A stretch of DNA of 64,000 nucleotides from assembly GCA_964035545.1 (NCBI GenBank), contig OZ037767.1:15315998-15379997 (forward strand). Reading direction: 5' to 3'. A model generated the notes under the pieces. That model searched no databases. It had not been told where the DNA came from and saw nothing but the letters and a program-made list of their open reading frames with translations. Origin of the DNA: Bugula neritina. Its lineage: Eukaryota > Bryozoa > Gymnolaemata > Cheilostomatida > Bugulidae. The stretch's first letter is position 1; each line of letters starts with the position of its first letter. Of this stretch, positions 1 to 11,580 are shown piece after piece. A program made the translations under genes and the position numbers.

Positions 1-8
1 TTGGTGCT

Positions 9-1808
9 GTGCTGTCGCAAGTGCAAGAGGGCCGTGAAGTAGTCGTAGCTTACTATAGCAAATCACTCTCACCCCCTGAGCGCAATTACTTCACTACCCG
101 CAAGGAGTTACTGGCAGTAAGCAAGTCCGTTAAACACTTCCGGCCTTATCTCTACGGTAGGCCGTTCCGCTTGCGGACGGACCACGCCTCCTTGATCTGG
201 CTGTGTAAGAGAGCTGAACCGTCCAGTCAAGTCGCCTGATGGCTCGAAGTCCTAGCCGAATTTTCATACCAAATTGAACATCGGCCCGGTAGGAAACACG
301 GCAATGCAGACGGACTGAGTCGGCGGCCGGACGAGGGGTGTAAACAGTGTCACAACATCGAGAGAAGGGATGGGAGTCCCCCAAGATTCGAGTTGGCGAG
401 TTGGGACCACCCTGGAGTAAGCTACAACTGGGACCAAGGTCAACTCAAACCAAGGAGTCCCAACCCACCGGAGGCTGTCAACAACCTCCGCGCCAACCCT
501 GTCTTAGCTCGCAATGTCAGGGAGCTGCAGAAACTCCAGGAGGACCTCCCTGGGGTGGTAGCCGACATATAACAAGCCAAACGGAAAGGGCGACGACCCA
601 GCGAAGAACAGCTGCGGCAGGGGTGCGCCGAACTACGGCTGTACTGCCAACGCTGGGACTCTCTGCGGATCGGGCCAGATAGTCTGCTGACCATCACCTT
701 GGCCGCCGATCAGGGACACCCTGGTCGAGAAAGGGTGATCTGCCCAGCCGCCATGCTCCGGGAGCTAGTATGGGACACTCATCGGCAGGCTCACGCCGGA
801 GTTCGGAGGGTGCTTACCAAGCTAAGGCTCCAGTGGTATTAGCCCAACATGGAGCGTGATGTCCGACTAAGGATCAAAAAATGCGAAGTCTGCCAGGCCA
901 GCAAGCATGGCCATCTCCCCAGAGAGGCGGGACGGCGTAGGCTATATGCCGGTAGGCCTTGGCAGGTGGTAGCTGTTGACTTAGTCGGACCCATGCCCAT
1001 CACCCCCAGAGGAAACAGTTGGATTCTAGTGCTGACCGACCACTTCACTAGGTGGGCCGACGCGCTGGCCATCCCGGATGCGTCTGCCCCGACAGTGGCC
1101 AGCACACTAGACCAGCGTGTATTCTGTTACTTTGGGCTGCCCGAGCAACTACACTCGGACCAGGGGTCGCAATTCCAGTCTCAACTGATGAGCGACCTCT
1201 GTCGCCTCTGGGGAGTAAATCAAAGTAGGACCACTCCATACCACCCTCAGTGTAACGGAGTGGTCGAACGCAACAACCGGATGCTGGGCGACGCACTCCG
1301 CAGTCTACTACTCGGCCGAGGCCAGGAGGAGTGGGATCTCGTGTTGCCGCAGGTCATGCGGGCCTACCGCAGCACGCCACATATCAGCACCGGCGAGACC
1401 CCCAACCTCTTGACACTCGGTCGTGAGACACGAGTGCCCGACCACCTCACCTATCATATTCCAGAGCCAGAATACTCTGTCCACGAGTACGCCGGGGAAT
1501 TGATAGAGCGTCTGAAAGTCGCACACGAAATACTGCGGAATAAGCAGTGGCAGGTGCAACAGGAAGACGCTGACGAGCCACCCCTCTACCAGACTGGAGA
1601 CTGGGTCTGGATGATCAACTACCGTAGGCGTCGAGGACAGGCGGCTAAACTACAGCCTAAGTTCGTAGGACCCTACGTAGTAGTTGAGGTGATGCCCAAT
1701 CATACTTACAAGCTGGAGCGGTCTGGACAGATATCTGTCCAGAATGAAGCCCGCTTGAAACCCTATTGGGCTAGCCCAGGTGCGGCAGGGGGTGCCCCCC
1801 GTTGTTAG
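9..1808 (+). pseudogene. gypsy pol fragment: RNase H end and integrase
   Basis: A single reading frame runs from the RNase H C-terminal part (YYSKSLSP, LRTDHASL, then the ADGLSRRP end) through integrase to a stop at 1806-1808. It is interrupted by TGA at 237-239, TAA at 570-572 and TAG at 840-842. Integrase keeps an HHCC zinc-binding region (H..H near 780-800, CEVC near 885), the catalytic residues of the D,D-35-E triad (AVDLVGP, HSDQGSQF, GVVERN) and a GPY/F module (KFVGPYVVVE) near 1660-1690. The enzyme would insert the element's cDNA. The stops make this copy a relic. It is clearly homologous to the pol of the element at 49.7-62.6 kb. Confidence 0.92.
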
Positions 1809-2466
1809 AACCCAGGAGGCAGACAACGATGCGCGGGCGGCGGCGGCATAAACCCAATGATGAGTGGGTCATGCCACAGACAGAAGACTTGGCAAGGCAA
1901 GAGAGGCCACCCCCTCCATTGGAGATGCGCCCTCTGCCCCCAGAGCCAAGCCGTCCGGCCCCAGGGCTACCACCACCACTTCCGGAACTAAATATACTTC
2001 CGGAAGTGCAAAACCCCCACACGGGAGAGGCTCCGTCCGGAGAGAACAGAGGGGAAGAGGAAATGACAGCCGACGGGAGGCAGGAAACACCACCAGTGGA
2101 GTGTAACAACCCACTGGTGAGTACACCACCTCCCTCATCAGCTACCCCACCTTCCCCGGCGTCTACCACTAGTACATCTCCTCCCCTTGAAAGGGGACAA
2201 CGTACTAGATGACCCCCAGCTTATCTCCAAGACTTCGTATGCGACCGCGTTGCAAGCGGCAGGTATGAGAGTCTAGCTGGGCGCCGTACGGAAAGACTGG
2301 CAGCAAAGCGTGGGAGTTATGAACACCACGGAAAAACCAAGTTTTTCGAAAATGGAATAGCGAGTGGAATTACCACTCCCCGGGCACACAGTTCCGGTCT
2401 CGCACAACAAACACGCTGCCCAGCCTTTTCCTACGCCGACGCGGTCAATAGTAGACGTGCTTTTTA
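1802..2466 (+). pseudogene. gypsy pol C-terminal tail, frame-shifted
   Basis: Continues the integrase after a frame change near 1800. It is Pro/Glu/Arg-rich, with a basic RGRRRH patch followed by long proline runs, then a stop at 2210-2212, then more conserved sequence ending in a FSYADAV..SRR motif just before a stop near 2466. The same tail, including the final motif, ends the pol of the minus-strand element at 51386. Such tails follow integrase in many gypsy elements; their role is not clear from the sequence. Confidence 0.7.
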
Positions 2467-2553
2467 ATCCATCCACATCCAAGCTTGAACGTCGAGTATG
2501 AGTATAAATACCGAGTTCCAAGGTAAGCTTGCCTAGATCTAACACCTCCACTA

Positions 2554-3648
2554 ATGGAAATAGATCTCACCTCAGTCAACTCTGATTTAATCGATCTAAT
2601 TGAATCACAGTTACTGGAGACAGAGTCACACGTGAATGACGACGAGGACATAGTAGTGGCGGACGATCTACTAGATCTGGAGCTTGATACTATGTCTCTC
2701 AGTCAGTTTACACGTTCTGACACAGTCTCTTGAGTGCCGTATAAAAAGATGTATGACTCTCGGACTAGTAACAGTCGATTGTTATCAGAATTATGCTGTA
2801 AATATCAACTTCGATCTAACAATAATTCTGCTCTTTTAGACGCCACTCGCTCTCCCAACTACGGAGACATGCCACCACTAGAGCTAGCCTGGAACGGCGA
2901 GACACCTCCCACCTCTCTACCAGACGTGCTACTCCAACAGCATAGCTGGGTCGCACAAGAAACGGAAGAGCAGATCCAGATACACCGCGGCCATGATGAA
3001 TGCACCACCTGCAGGCTGTGTCAGCAGCACTTCTCTACTCATCGCCGTTTGCGCGTCCATGTACCGCAACACTTCCTAACCACCCTCTGTCCCTGTGGTG
3101 AATTCAGTTACCACAGGGACTACATCCTCAGACACCAGCGCACCATGGAATGACACGTGGGGCACCTATATGATGTGGATCAATACAACTTCCACACCTT
3201 CCTCAACCTAATAATGCCTTTCATTAAAGACCTCCCCCGTTTCGAGCGACTGAAACAAGGATTCCCATCCCCTCGCCTCATCACTCATGTACCGTGTCCG
3301 AAACCCCCCAGACACAGGAAATCTGCAAAGCCACCCCACTCTCCTCCAGCACAAACTGTACCTCGACCCACCACCCTACCATGAGTCCTGCTCCAAAGAG
3401 TCGAGATACCTCGAAAACGACGCTCCTCCTCTCCCGTTTCTGTACAACCTTCTACTAAACGCCGCTGGCATTCATCCTTCCCAAAACGGCATGCTTCCAC
3501 TGCTCGCAATTTAAAAGAAGTTGAACTCCGCATATATGACTTGGAGGCTGAGGTTCAACGATTAACCCCCAGAGTGGATGCCGCCGCCTCAGAGCTTAAA
3601 ACTCTCAAAGCCTCCATGGCTCTACTCAAGCGAGGTGACCAGGATTGA
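2554..3648 (+). pseudogene. third ORF of gypsy element 1: zinc-finger / coiled-coil accessory protein, broken
   Basis: Lies between the end of pol and the LTR, where env sits in retroviruses, but has no visible signal peptide, membrane segment or glycoprotein features. It begins with a short acidic ORF (2554-2733, stop TGA). The next piece has a possible 3' splice site just before a D-A-T-R motif near 2838, matching D-Y-T-R in element 2. It then encodes C-x2-C-x12-H-x3-H (about 3000-3065) and C-x-C-x12-H. Later pieces in other frames give a Pro/Arg-rich stretch and a C-terminal heptad-like coiled coil (about 3511-3645) ending with TGA at 3646-3648. Stops and frame changes mean it is not translated as one chain. 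The minus-strand element has an intact version at 50290-51105. Confidence 0.6.
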
Positions 3649-3989
3649 ACCCTTGACAACAGTATTCCCCTTCTCCACTTCTTCCGACCATCCACACCTG
3701 CAGGTGGTGACAATCTCTCTCTCTCCACGCTCACCCCTCTCCCGGCCGTATCTGATCTCGGTGCTACATGATCTCCGTATGTGGATATTGTTTATATTTT
3801 TTATTTCTTATATCAACACGTAGTTTAGCTCAATAATGTGTAAATTCCTTTTGAGAATATGTCCACCTTACGTTATATTTCTGATGTTCAGATCTTATAT
3901 TTTTGGTTTTTTTATTATTTTGTTTTATGTTTTTTTTTTTTGTTGTTGGGTAAATATCAGGAAGGTATGCTTCCTGCTGGGGGGGGCGG

Positions 3990-4265
3990 TGTAATGGGGC
4001 GTGGTTTACGCGTCAAGCGCACGCCCTGCCAATCACAGAGAGTGATAGATGACAATTGTATTAAGCCAAGCAGAACAGTAGTAGTTAGTTAGCGTGTACT
4101 TGCAGCGATGTAAAGTAGCAATTACAGTGATACTTATAGATATTTTCATGTTCTATTTTATGGTTTATAATAAAGTTTACAAACGAAACTACAGTCGAAT
4201 TGCCTGTGACTAAATGCTAATTGCTCACTAGAAAGCCCACATAATCATTGTGCATCGCACAACAA
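3990..4265 (+). repeat. 3' LTR of gypsy element 1
   Basis: Starts with TG directly after a purine run (about 3977-3989) nearly identical to the polypurine tract of the other gypsy element. It contains an AATAAA polyadenylation signal near 4167. The right end is approximate because the partner LTR lies outside the window; CA dinucleotides near 4265 or 4275 are candidates. A related piece lies inverted at 5300-5417. Confidence 0.75.
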
Positions 4266-4269
4266 TATT

Positions 4270-5240
4270 CAACAATCTTAGCAATTTATGAAACTGTTCA
4301 TGTAAAATCTAAATTTAAAATTTTTTTTCAGTATTGCTGTAATTCTCCGTATAAGTTTTGTTAGTTTGTTGAAAATTCATCTTTTTGTATACCTATAATA
4401 CTTTAAACAAACATTACATATGACTTGAATATTGATTAGTGCTACATGAATTAGCTTAGGACTTGTTTGACAAAGATCAAATTCAATAATTAAATTATGT
4501 GGTGAATATTGGACTATGATATGTTCAAATTTGTTTTATTATTTTAAAACTTGTTTGATTTCATGCAAGTCCAACATTTTGGCCTATAATGTAAACGAAC
4601 GGTTTTTATCATATCAACAAAGCGCTTAATGCAATAATTACATTCTTAGCAAAATGGCAACATGTGTTAATTTGATTTTTAAAAAACTGTAACAATAAAC
4701 ATTTCCTTGATAGCACTTTTGCAATATAGAATATTTAGTTTAAATTGCGGTACCTTGTATGAACTGCGGTAGACATTATATGAATTAGGTTTTGTTTATA
4801 CCTTAATGATTTCCAGTCAGAAATTTAATTTGGCAGCGTTGAAATTTTTCCATTAGGTTGCATTGCATTATTAAAGTCACTCGTAAACATTTTTGTACTG
4901 TGATAACTTAATCGGCCGAGTTCAAAATAACAATCAAAAGGATTAATAACTCTTTGTAAACATCATTATTTAGTTATGACTTGAGTGACTATAGATGACA
5001 ATTCAATATGTTTATAATTATATTGTCAATGCTTTCCCAATTATCGCTTTTATGTTGTCAGCTTTATTAATTTAGGACGTTTACAAAGGAAGTCAAATTG
5101 CAACTTTCTTCTATAATATTATAGTAACATACTCTGATTACAAGTCTATGATCTAAACTGCGAAATTTTATGGTTACACAGTTTGTGAATTCAAGTTGCA
5201 TGGCAGGAACAAACATATAACAACTTTTAGAATATATGCT
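4270..5240. other. AT-rich intergenic stretch, nothing recognised
   Basis: No convincing ORF, exon, RNA gene or repeat structure was seen on either strand. Confidence 0.6.
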
Positions 5241-5630
5241 TGCCCATTAATACTGGTCTTATATAATTATTACTGGTCTTACAAAGCAGGTTCTATTAAA
5301 CTTTAGTTACGCTCCAACTGACTACTAACTGCCCTGTATGGCTTAATACAATCGTTATTTATAACTCTCTGTGATTGGCAGGGGGTGCGGGTGACGTGTA
5401 AACCACGCCCCATTACATTATAAAGCGGGTTCTATTAAACTCCTCCTTAATTTATTACTAATCCTATATAATACCAGTCTTCTTAAAATAAGCTGGTCCT
5501 ATAATACTGGTCCTATAATATACTAATCCTGTATTACCTACAATATATAGGCCTATAGTAAGCTGGTCCTATATTACTTATATAGTCCTACATTACTGGC
5601 CCTATTTAATAAACTTATCCTATATTATAT
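5240..5630. repeat. Degenerate short tandem repeats (CTGGTCCTATA-like) around an LTR fragment
   Basis: Units resembling CTGGTCCTATAATA recur irregularly on both sides of the inverted LTR piece. This block directly abuts the point where homology to the WSC gene (unit 3) begins at about 5630, so it marks a rearrangement boundary. Confidence 0.6.
5300..5417 (-). mobile_element. Inverted solo-LTR fragment related to element 1
   Basis: Read on the minus strand from 5417, it starts with the same TGTAATGGGGCGTGG as the LTR at 3990 and follows it with scattered changes for about 115 bases. It is flanked by near-identical direct repeats (AAAGC[A/G]GGTTCTATTAAAC at about 5283 and 5423). These are too long for a normal gypsy target duplication and are probably part of the local tandem repeat. 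Confidence 0.75.
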
Positions 5631-5775
5631 TATTTTGGAAAAAAGTAACTATGTTATAATGGCAAAAGTACTATACTTATATATTTTCTAGTACATATAT
5701 ATGCTCATTAAACCATAATTTTTATTCAAAAAAAATGTTGACATGAATATTAATCAACCCTGCTGGTATTTCAAG

Positions 5776-7420
5776 GTCACCCTTACGCTGGTTTGCAGAC
5801 GGATAATACTTGTTTCTGTGGAAGTGAGTCTGACAAGTATGGAATCGGTGAAAAAACGAGCTGCCAAGACCTTTGCAAAGGAAATACCAGTCTGATATGT
5901 GGAGGAGGCTGGAGAAACAGCGTCTATAAAATAACTGGAAAAGGTGAATAAAAAATGAACTCAAAATTAATATTGAACAATTATATTTCAATGCAAATAA
6001 GGAAAATAAAAATATTTTTGATGCTTATTTACTATTATTTTAAAGCCTAAAAATTTGTATATTTGTACCTAAATTTTAATAAGATTTTAATCGTAAAATA
6101 TGCTTAGATTTAAAGTCACTTCAACAATGTATCAAACAGCTGAATTTTGTTCAAATTATATATACTGTAGAAAAGAATGAATCTAGCCAAAGTGTACCAA
6201 GACCCATTCGCTATGTCGGCAAAATTGAAGTTGGAGAAATGACTGATGACATCATATCCTTTATTGAACATCCAACTGATTCTACTAAAATAATGGCAGC
6301 TACATCAAAACAACTTGTAGAGATCAATCATCATGGAGACTGTACAGTAGTAGCTGGTGTGCAGCTGCAAAGTTGTTTGCATACGCAAAACTCACTTTCA
6401 TTTGCTTCCATCAGCCATATTGTTTATGCTCACTTCACTGATCTGAATTTACATCACTTCCTGTTTAACAAGTCTGTCATTTTGGTGGCTGATGAAGGTG
6501 ACCATTGCATTAAATTCTTTGAATTTCAACAGAAACCTTTGTTCTCTAATCTTCAAACCTACAAAATTGGCAATTGTGGACTTCCACAAGTATCCCCTTT
6601 GTTAGCTGATAAAGTTCGACACTTTAGTGAACCTCAGGCAATCATGCTGAATAGCCCAAAACATCTTTCTCTGTACCATGACTCTGAGACTATTAGACTG
6701 GTTGTTAACTGTGTACTGACTGAAGTATACTCTGTTATTGTTAGTATCTATCCAACTCACACTGTAGCATATGAGTACAGTGGACACCCTGGGTACGTTA
6801 TTACCGACATGTTAAATCATTTTGATTTTCCAATGATGAAATCACAGGGATTTAGCAGTGTGGAAAACAAAAGTGATTTAGCAAAGGTTGATTTGCATAT
6901 TGAGGATAATCTTGGCACATTAATCGGGGTTTATTTTTATTTTTGTGAGTCAACTATTAGTTCAGAAGTTCCCAGACTGTTAGTTGATTTGCCAACAATA
7001 TTAATGAGTGGTAAAACTCAATATTTGGTTTACAATCATACTAGTCAGGAGCTGTTCATACGGAATTTACAAGTGTTACATCTTCCTCTGGAAGCGGAGT
7101 CTAAACTGAGTCAATATACTGTAGCACGTGATTCTCTCATACTCTACAGTCAAAGCCTGAAAACATTTTATTTCACAAAGAAATATTCTCAATATCAGAG
7201 AGTTAGTGAGAGTCAGTGTAGTCAGTCTACTATACAAAAGTTACAGGTGAATGGAGCTGAATCTTGTGCTTATGTCTGCTTTAAATATGGCGACCTTTGT
7301 GTTTACTTTTCATTCAATAGTGCAGACAACTTCTGTTATATTCATAATGAGGTCAGCAATACTAGTTTCATTACTACTCCAGGTTTCTACTGTTACACAT
7401 CTTTAAATTATATACTTTAA
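5776..7420 (+). pseudogene. WSC/NHL-like/PAN-like secreted protein gene, unit 1, lacking exon 1
   Basis: Two exons are visible: 5776-5943 (second half of a WSC domain, CFCG, SC..LC, ICGGGW) and 6171-7420, joined in phase 1 exactly as in unit 3. Exon 3 is open to its stop. It encodes an NHL-like propeller section (VAG near the start, ILVADEGDHCIKFF, LNSPKHLSLYH) and a C-terminal Cys-rich PAN/apple-like module (ESCAYVC, FCYIH). Exon 1, which carries the signal peptide and first half of WSC in units 2 and 3, is missing; upstream of about 5630 the sequence is unrelated repeat. It is probably a 5'-truncated duplicate, unless a distant first exon is used. Exon 3 is nearly identical to unit 3 except for a divergent patch at about 6880-7080. 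Confidence 0.75.
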
Positions 7421-7610
7421 ATGTTTAAACAATTTGTTGGTTCTTTTAACAACGATATTATATCCCAATTTTAATTTAGTAAGTTATCACACAAATAATA
7501 ACTTATTGAATGAGTTTTATGCAAAGAACATAATATATTTCTGATGCTGGTAACATTTACAATTATATTTATGTTTACAGTCTAATATCTATGTTTCGTA
7601 CAATATTTTA
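7421..7610. other. 3' flank of WSC unit 1
   Basis: Matches the 3' flank of unit 3 (about 39216-39445) with small indels, up to the exact start of transposon copy A at 7611. No gene. Confidence 0.7.
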
Positions 7611-8013
7611 CACGGAGAGAAATATTAGTGCAGAGCTTGCACTAAAGTTGTTCAAAGAGCCTTTTATTGTCGGTATAACCTGCACCACACCTCTAATAGT
7701 TGTTAGACCTGCACTTATTTTGATGAAATTGAAAATTAATCCAATTAGTGTGAGCTGAAAAATATTTTGTAGTAGCTCTGAAACCACTTAGTTGTTAAGT
7801 CAACCCTACTTTTCACAGGTATTACGTAATCATCATCCCTAGGTCTGAATGAAGCTAAACAGTAGTTGATAGGAGCAGGAAGTGAGATCAATGCTACAAC
7901 TACATATGTTCAAGCAAAATTTTATTTACATAAGAGTTATGGAACAATTGGCAGTTGTTCATCTGACAACATTATTTGTTCACATGTGCACTAATGATGA
8001 TCAAAAACCTTTA
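7611..8013 (+). repeat. Left terminal inverted repeat of transposon copy A
   Basis: About 400 bases, closely similar to 20040-20438 and, inverted, to 28742-29140. Confidence 0.8.
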
Positions 8014-8059
8014 TAGGAAGCTAGGATAGAGTAGAACCCTACATTTGGGTCATTTCAAT

Positions 8060-8863
8060 AGACCATGTAAAACTCAGCCAATCAGCAAAGTGTACCAGGT
8101 CAATGTTCTACCATTGTAACTGATATAAAATTCTGCAAGTTCAATTGCAAAATGCTTGCCTCTAAAAGCTAGTTGTGCAACTTTTTTTTCATGCATTATT
8201 TAATTTCATATCTTAAATTGATGACTCTTGAAATGATTTTTTAAAATGTCTAAATTAAGTGTTCATAAAATGCAATTGAAAATTGCATGTCTAAAAAAAT
8301 GACCTGGTACACTTTTGCAACGTAAGGCCAATTATTACATAACTGCCAGCTTAGTAGTTATTTGTTGTTGCAACTTGAATGGGTTATTGTTTAGCCTTGA
8401 AAGCTTGTAGCAAACGTCTGTGAATTTGGTACATGACTTTGATTGGTTGGTTTTTGAATGGCCCCTTAGTATAGCCTCTGGATGGCTGGGTAGTGTAGAC
8501 TCCGCCTACATCTAGCTAATGTACAGTAGCCAATCCACAGTAGTATTACAAAATTTCTGTTTAAGAAATGAAATATTCTGGTCATTTGTTTTGTACTTTA
8601 CAATAGTAAATATTCTATTCAACTGGAATTTTGTTGTATGTAAGCCATGGGAACTACTAAGAGGTTAAATCAACCACCCATGCTGATAATATTGTAGCTC
8701 GCAGTAATAGCAAGTCTACACCATATAAATATACACATAAGCTATTATGTGCAGCTTATGAATGCTGAAATGATCCCATTTCTTACCTTCAATTTGAAAA
8801 AATTGTATTACATATTCTGCCACTTCTGCACCGAGTATGTGTTTTCCTTTTAAATTTTGAAAA
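8060..8863 (+). repeat. Left long inverted repeat of the DDE_4 transposon
   Basis: Complementary to 10737-11537. The outer about 45 bases match almost perfectly, and inner parts carry small indels and substitutions. Confidence 0.8.
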
Positions 8864-9290
8864 TAGTAGTTAGTTTCTGCAGCAGTCAACTGCATCCACA
8901 ATCAACAATTTAAGCTTTCAAATAAACTATAAATATATGAAATATTAGTGTGGAAACAATGTAATTTATTTATTGCTATGATGAAAAATTACAAGAATAT
9001 TATATAAAAGCTAGATATAGATTTCTAGTAAAATGGCACAGGTAAAAATAACACATTTTTACTTCAAATTCTAAACTTCATCAGTCACCAATGGTGGCTG
9101 TAGATTGCAGAGAGCACAGCAGACTATCATAATCATTTGGGTTACCAACGCACTAAAGCATATAATGTAAGACGCACAAAAAATATTGGTTTCAATGAAA
9201 CATGTGAAAGAAACAAACAGAAAAGTTTTCAAGAGAGTCAGCTGATATAGAGCAACAGAACTCATCTGACAGCCATCCTCATAGTCAGAC

Positions 9291-10740
9291 TTCATCAGAA
9301 GTAACTGAGTTACCAGAATCATCAACTACTCAGAAAAGAAGATCTGCACATTCTATTGATAGACGAAAAGCAAAAGTTGGAAGAAAAAGCAACTATTAAA
9401 AAAGTAAAAGTTTTTAAAACTTTCACCACTACAGATGAGCAAACTAAATTTTTTACTGAAATACCTACACATTCTTTATACTTTTCTTTAGCAAGGTAAT
9501 AAATATTATTTTCTTATTGCAAAGATATACTATGGTATATTACAAATAAACAATGCAAGTCTCACTATGCTAAAATGTGTACATTATTGATTAAGTTTGA
9601 TGTGTATTAAAACTGTCATTTTAATTAAATTTGTTGCAGTGTGAGTGCATCATTCATACATTTTTTATTAAAAATTTTGTTTTATGTAAGATATTCACAA
9701 ATACCACAGTGGTCATCTGTATGCTTTGACTTATTTAGTTTAGGGTTTTATTTAAACAAGCAGCAGTATTTTATTTGTGGACAAATTGACTCATTTTCTC
9801 CAGGAGAAGTAAATTGTTTTGACCTAAATTTTCCTTGGCTATTTTAAAGCTTATCAAAAATAACCTCCTAATCTAATTATTAGCTGAAACTAACTCAGTG
9901 TTTAAAACTAAAATGGTTTACACTTGTTACTAGTTTCACTTACTCCCAAAATTGTTAAATGCTATTCTAAAGATAATATGGGTTTGAATTAGTTATAGTA
10001 TAATTATAAAATGAAGTAATTGTTTGTACACAGTATTTGTTTAAACTCATGACTTCATTCAAAGCCTGTATTCATACAACTAGCTTATTATGTACTATTA
10101 CAGTATTACATAACACATGTTGACACACATTACAAATTCTGTTTGGATGGTGATATATTGGGTCAGGCCTTCAGCTAGCAGTTCTTGAACTTCATAGTTG
10201 TTGCAAAATATAACTGAAGCTACTTACCGGAGGGTAAAAACTGCTGAATGAATACAAGCTTAGCACAAAATTTATTTAGCACATACATTATAATTTGAAT
10301 CATAATTTAATTTTCATTCTTTATTTACTATACTTAGATTTATATGTCCGAAGATGAAAGTTCTCACTCTCAGAAATAAGTTAACAAGGCAAGGTGAACT
10401 TTTATTGGCTTTGATGAAGCGGCGTCAAGGTTTACAGTTTTAAATAATTGCTGGCCTTTTTTATATCTCTAGATTGCTAGCAAGCAAAACCTTCAAAGAC
10501 ACATTAGATATTTTAGCAAGAGAACTACACAATCTAATACATTTTCTACCAAGAGAGAAGCTGAACATCACTCTGAGCTTTCAAAGCCAATATGCTAACA
10601 TTAGGTGCATTATAGACTGCACAGAAATATTAATTTGTAAGCCTCAATCAAAGCTGGCTCAATCTTTAACATGGAGTGAGTGTAAAAAGATCAACACCAT
10701 CAAGTATTTGGTTGCAATTACACCCAGGGGCACTATCTTT
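9291..10740 (+). pseudogene. DDE_Tnp_4-like transposase, truncated and frame-broken
   Basis: Three coding remnants are seen. About 9393-9496 has VKVFKTFTTTDEQ...FFTEIP followed by a GT splice donor. About 10350-10438 has LTLRNKLTRQGELLLALMK. About 10474-10740 has IDCTEI, then TWSECK, then NTIKYLV and ITPRG. The IIDCTEI..P / W..YK..NT.K.L.GI.P.G series is characteristic of the DDE_4 family; its aspartate is a catalytic residue. The protein stops being recognisable right after TPRGTI, exactly where the right long inverted repeat begins, so the second Asp and the Glu of the active site are missing. It cannot be active. Confidence 0.7.
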
Positions 10741-11537
10741 CAAAATTTGAAAGGAAAACACATTCTTGGTGCAGAAGTGGCGGAATATGTAATACAATTT
10801 TTAAAAATTGAAGGTAAGAAATGGGGTCATTTCAGCATTCATAAGCTGCACATAATAGCTTATGTGTATATTTATATGGTGTGGACTTGCTATTACTGTG
10901 AGCTACAATATTACCAGCATGGGTGGTTGATTTAACCTTAGTAGTTCCCATGGCTTACATACAACAAAATTCCAGTTGAATAGAATATTTACTATTGTAA
11001 AGTACAAAACAAATGACCAGAATATTTCATTTGTTAAACATAAATTTTGTAATACTACTGTGGATTGGCTACTGTACATTAGCTAGATGTAGGCAGAGTC
11101 TACACTACCCAGCCATCCAGATGCTATACTAAGGGGCCAATCAAAAACCAGCCAATCAAAGTCATGTACCAAATTCACAGACGTTCGCTACAAGCTTTCA
11201 ATGCTAAAGAAAAACCTATTCAAGCTGCAACAACAAATAACTACTAAGCTGGCAGTTATGTAATAATTGGCCTTAAGTTGCAAAAGTGTACCAGGTCATT
11301 TTTTTAGACATGCAATTTTTAATTGCATTTTATAAACACTTAATTTAGACATTTTAAAAAATAATTTTAAGAGTCATCAACTTAAGATATGAAATTAAAT
11401 AATGCATAAAAAAAAGTTGCACAACTAGCTTTTAGAAGCATGCATTTTGCAATTGAACTTGCAAAATTTTATATCAGTTACAATGGTAAGACATTGACCT
11501 GGTACACTTCGCTGATTGGCTGAGTTTTACATGGTCT
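10737..11537 (-). repeat. Right long inverted repeat of the DDE_4 transposon
   Basis: Inverse of 8060-8863. Its inner end replaces the downstream part of the transposase reading frame, suggesting the inverted repeat grew into the gene. Confidence 0.8.
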
Positions 11538-11540
11538 AAT

Positions 11541-11580
11541 AGACCATGTAAAACTCAGCCAATCAGCAAAGTGTACCAGG
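11541..11580 (+). repeat. Extra 40-bp copy of the transposon end
   Basis: Immediately after the right target repeat AAT, the first 40 bases of the left end (AGACCATG...TACCAGG) occur once more, then host sequence (TGCTTCCCAG) resumes. This looks like the stub of a second, deleted copy in tandem. Confidence 0.8.

Larger units (their letters stand above)
1..4265 (+). mobile_element. Ty3/gypsy LTR retrotransposon, 3' portion, decayed (element 1)
   Basis: The window opens inside pol of a Ty3/gypsy element. In order: RNase H end, integrase, Pro-rich pol tail, a third zinc-finger ORF, a G-rich polypurine tract (about 3977-3989) and a 3' LTR. The order and sequence match the minus-strand element at 49693-62621 throughout, but the LTRs are unrelated by eye, so the two are different subfamilies. 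The 5' half lies outside the window. In-frame stops at 237-239, 570-572 and 840-842, plus later frame changes, show it is dead. Confidence 0.93.
8060..11537 (+). mobile_element. DDE_4-type (Harbinger/ISL2EU-like) DNA transposon with about 800-bp inverted repeats
   Basis: Starts AGACCATGTAAAACTCAGCC and ends with its complement. It is flanked by AAT on both sides (8057-8059 and 11538-11540), a probable 3-bp target duplication. The inverted repeats run about 8060-8863 and 10737-11537 with scattered differences. Between them are decayed exons of a DDE_Tnp_4-like transposase. Copy B has an uninterrupted version of the target site near 20490, confirming the insertion. A 3-bp target duplication suits PIF/Harbinger elements. 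Confidence 0.8.

Noticed and set aside
1864-2138. Overlapping open frames on both strands
   Set aside because: GC-rich, Pro-coding pol tail of the gypsy element gives open shadow frames; only the frame homologous to element 2 is meaningful.
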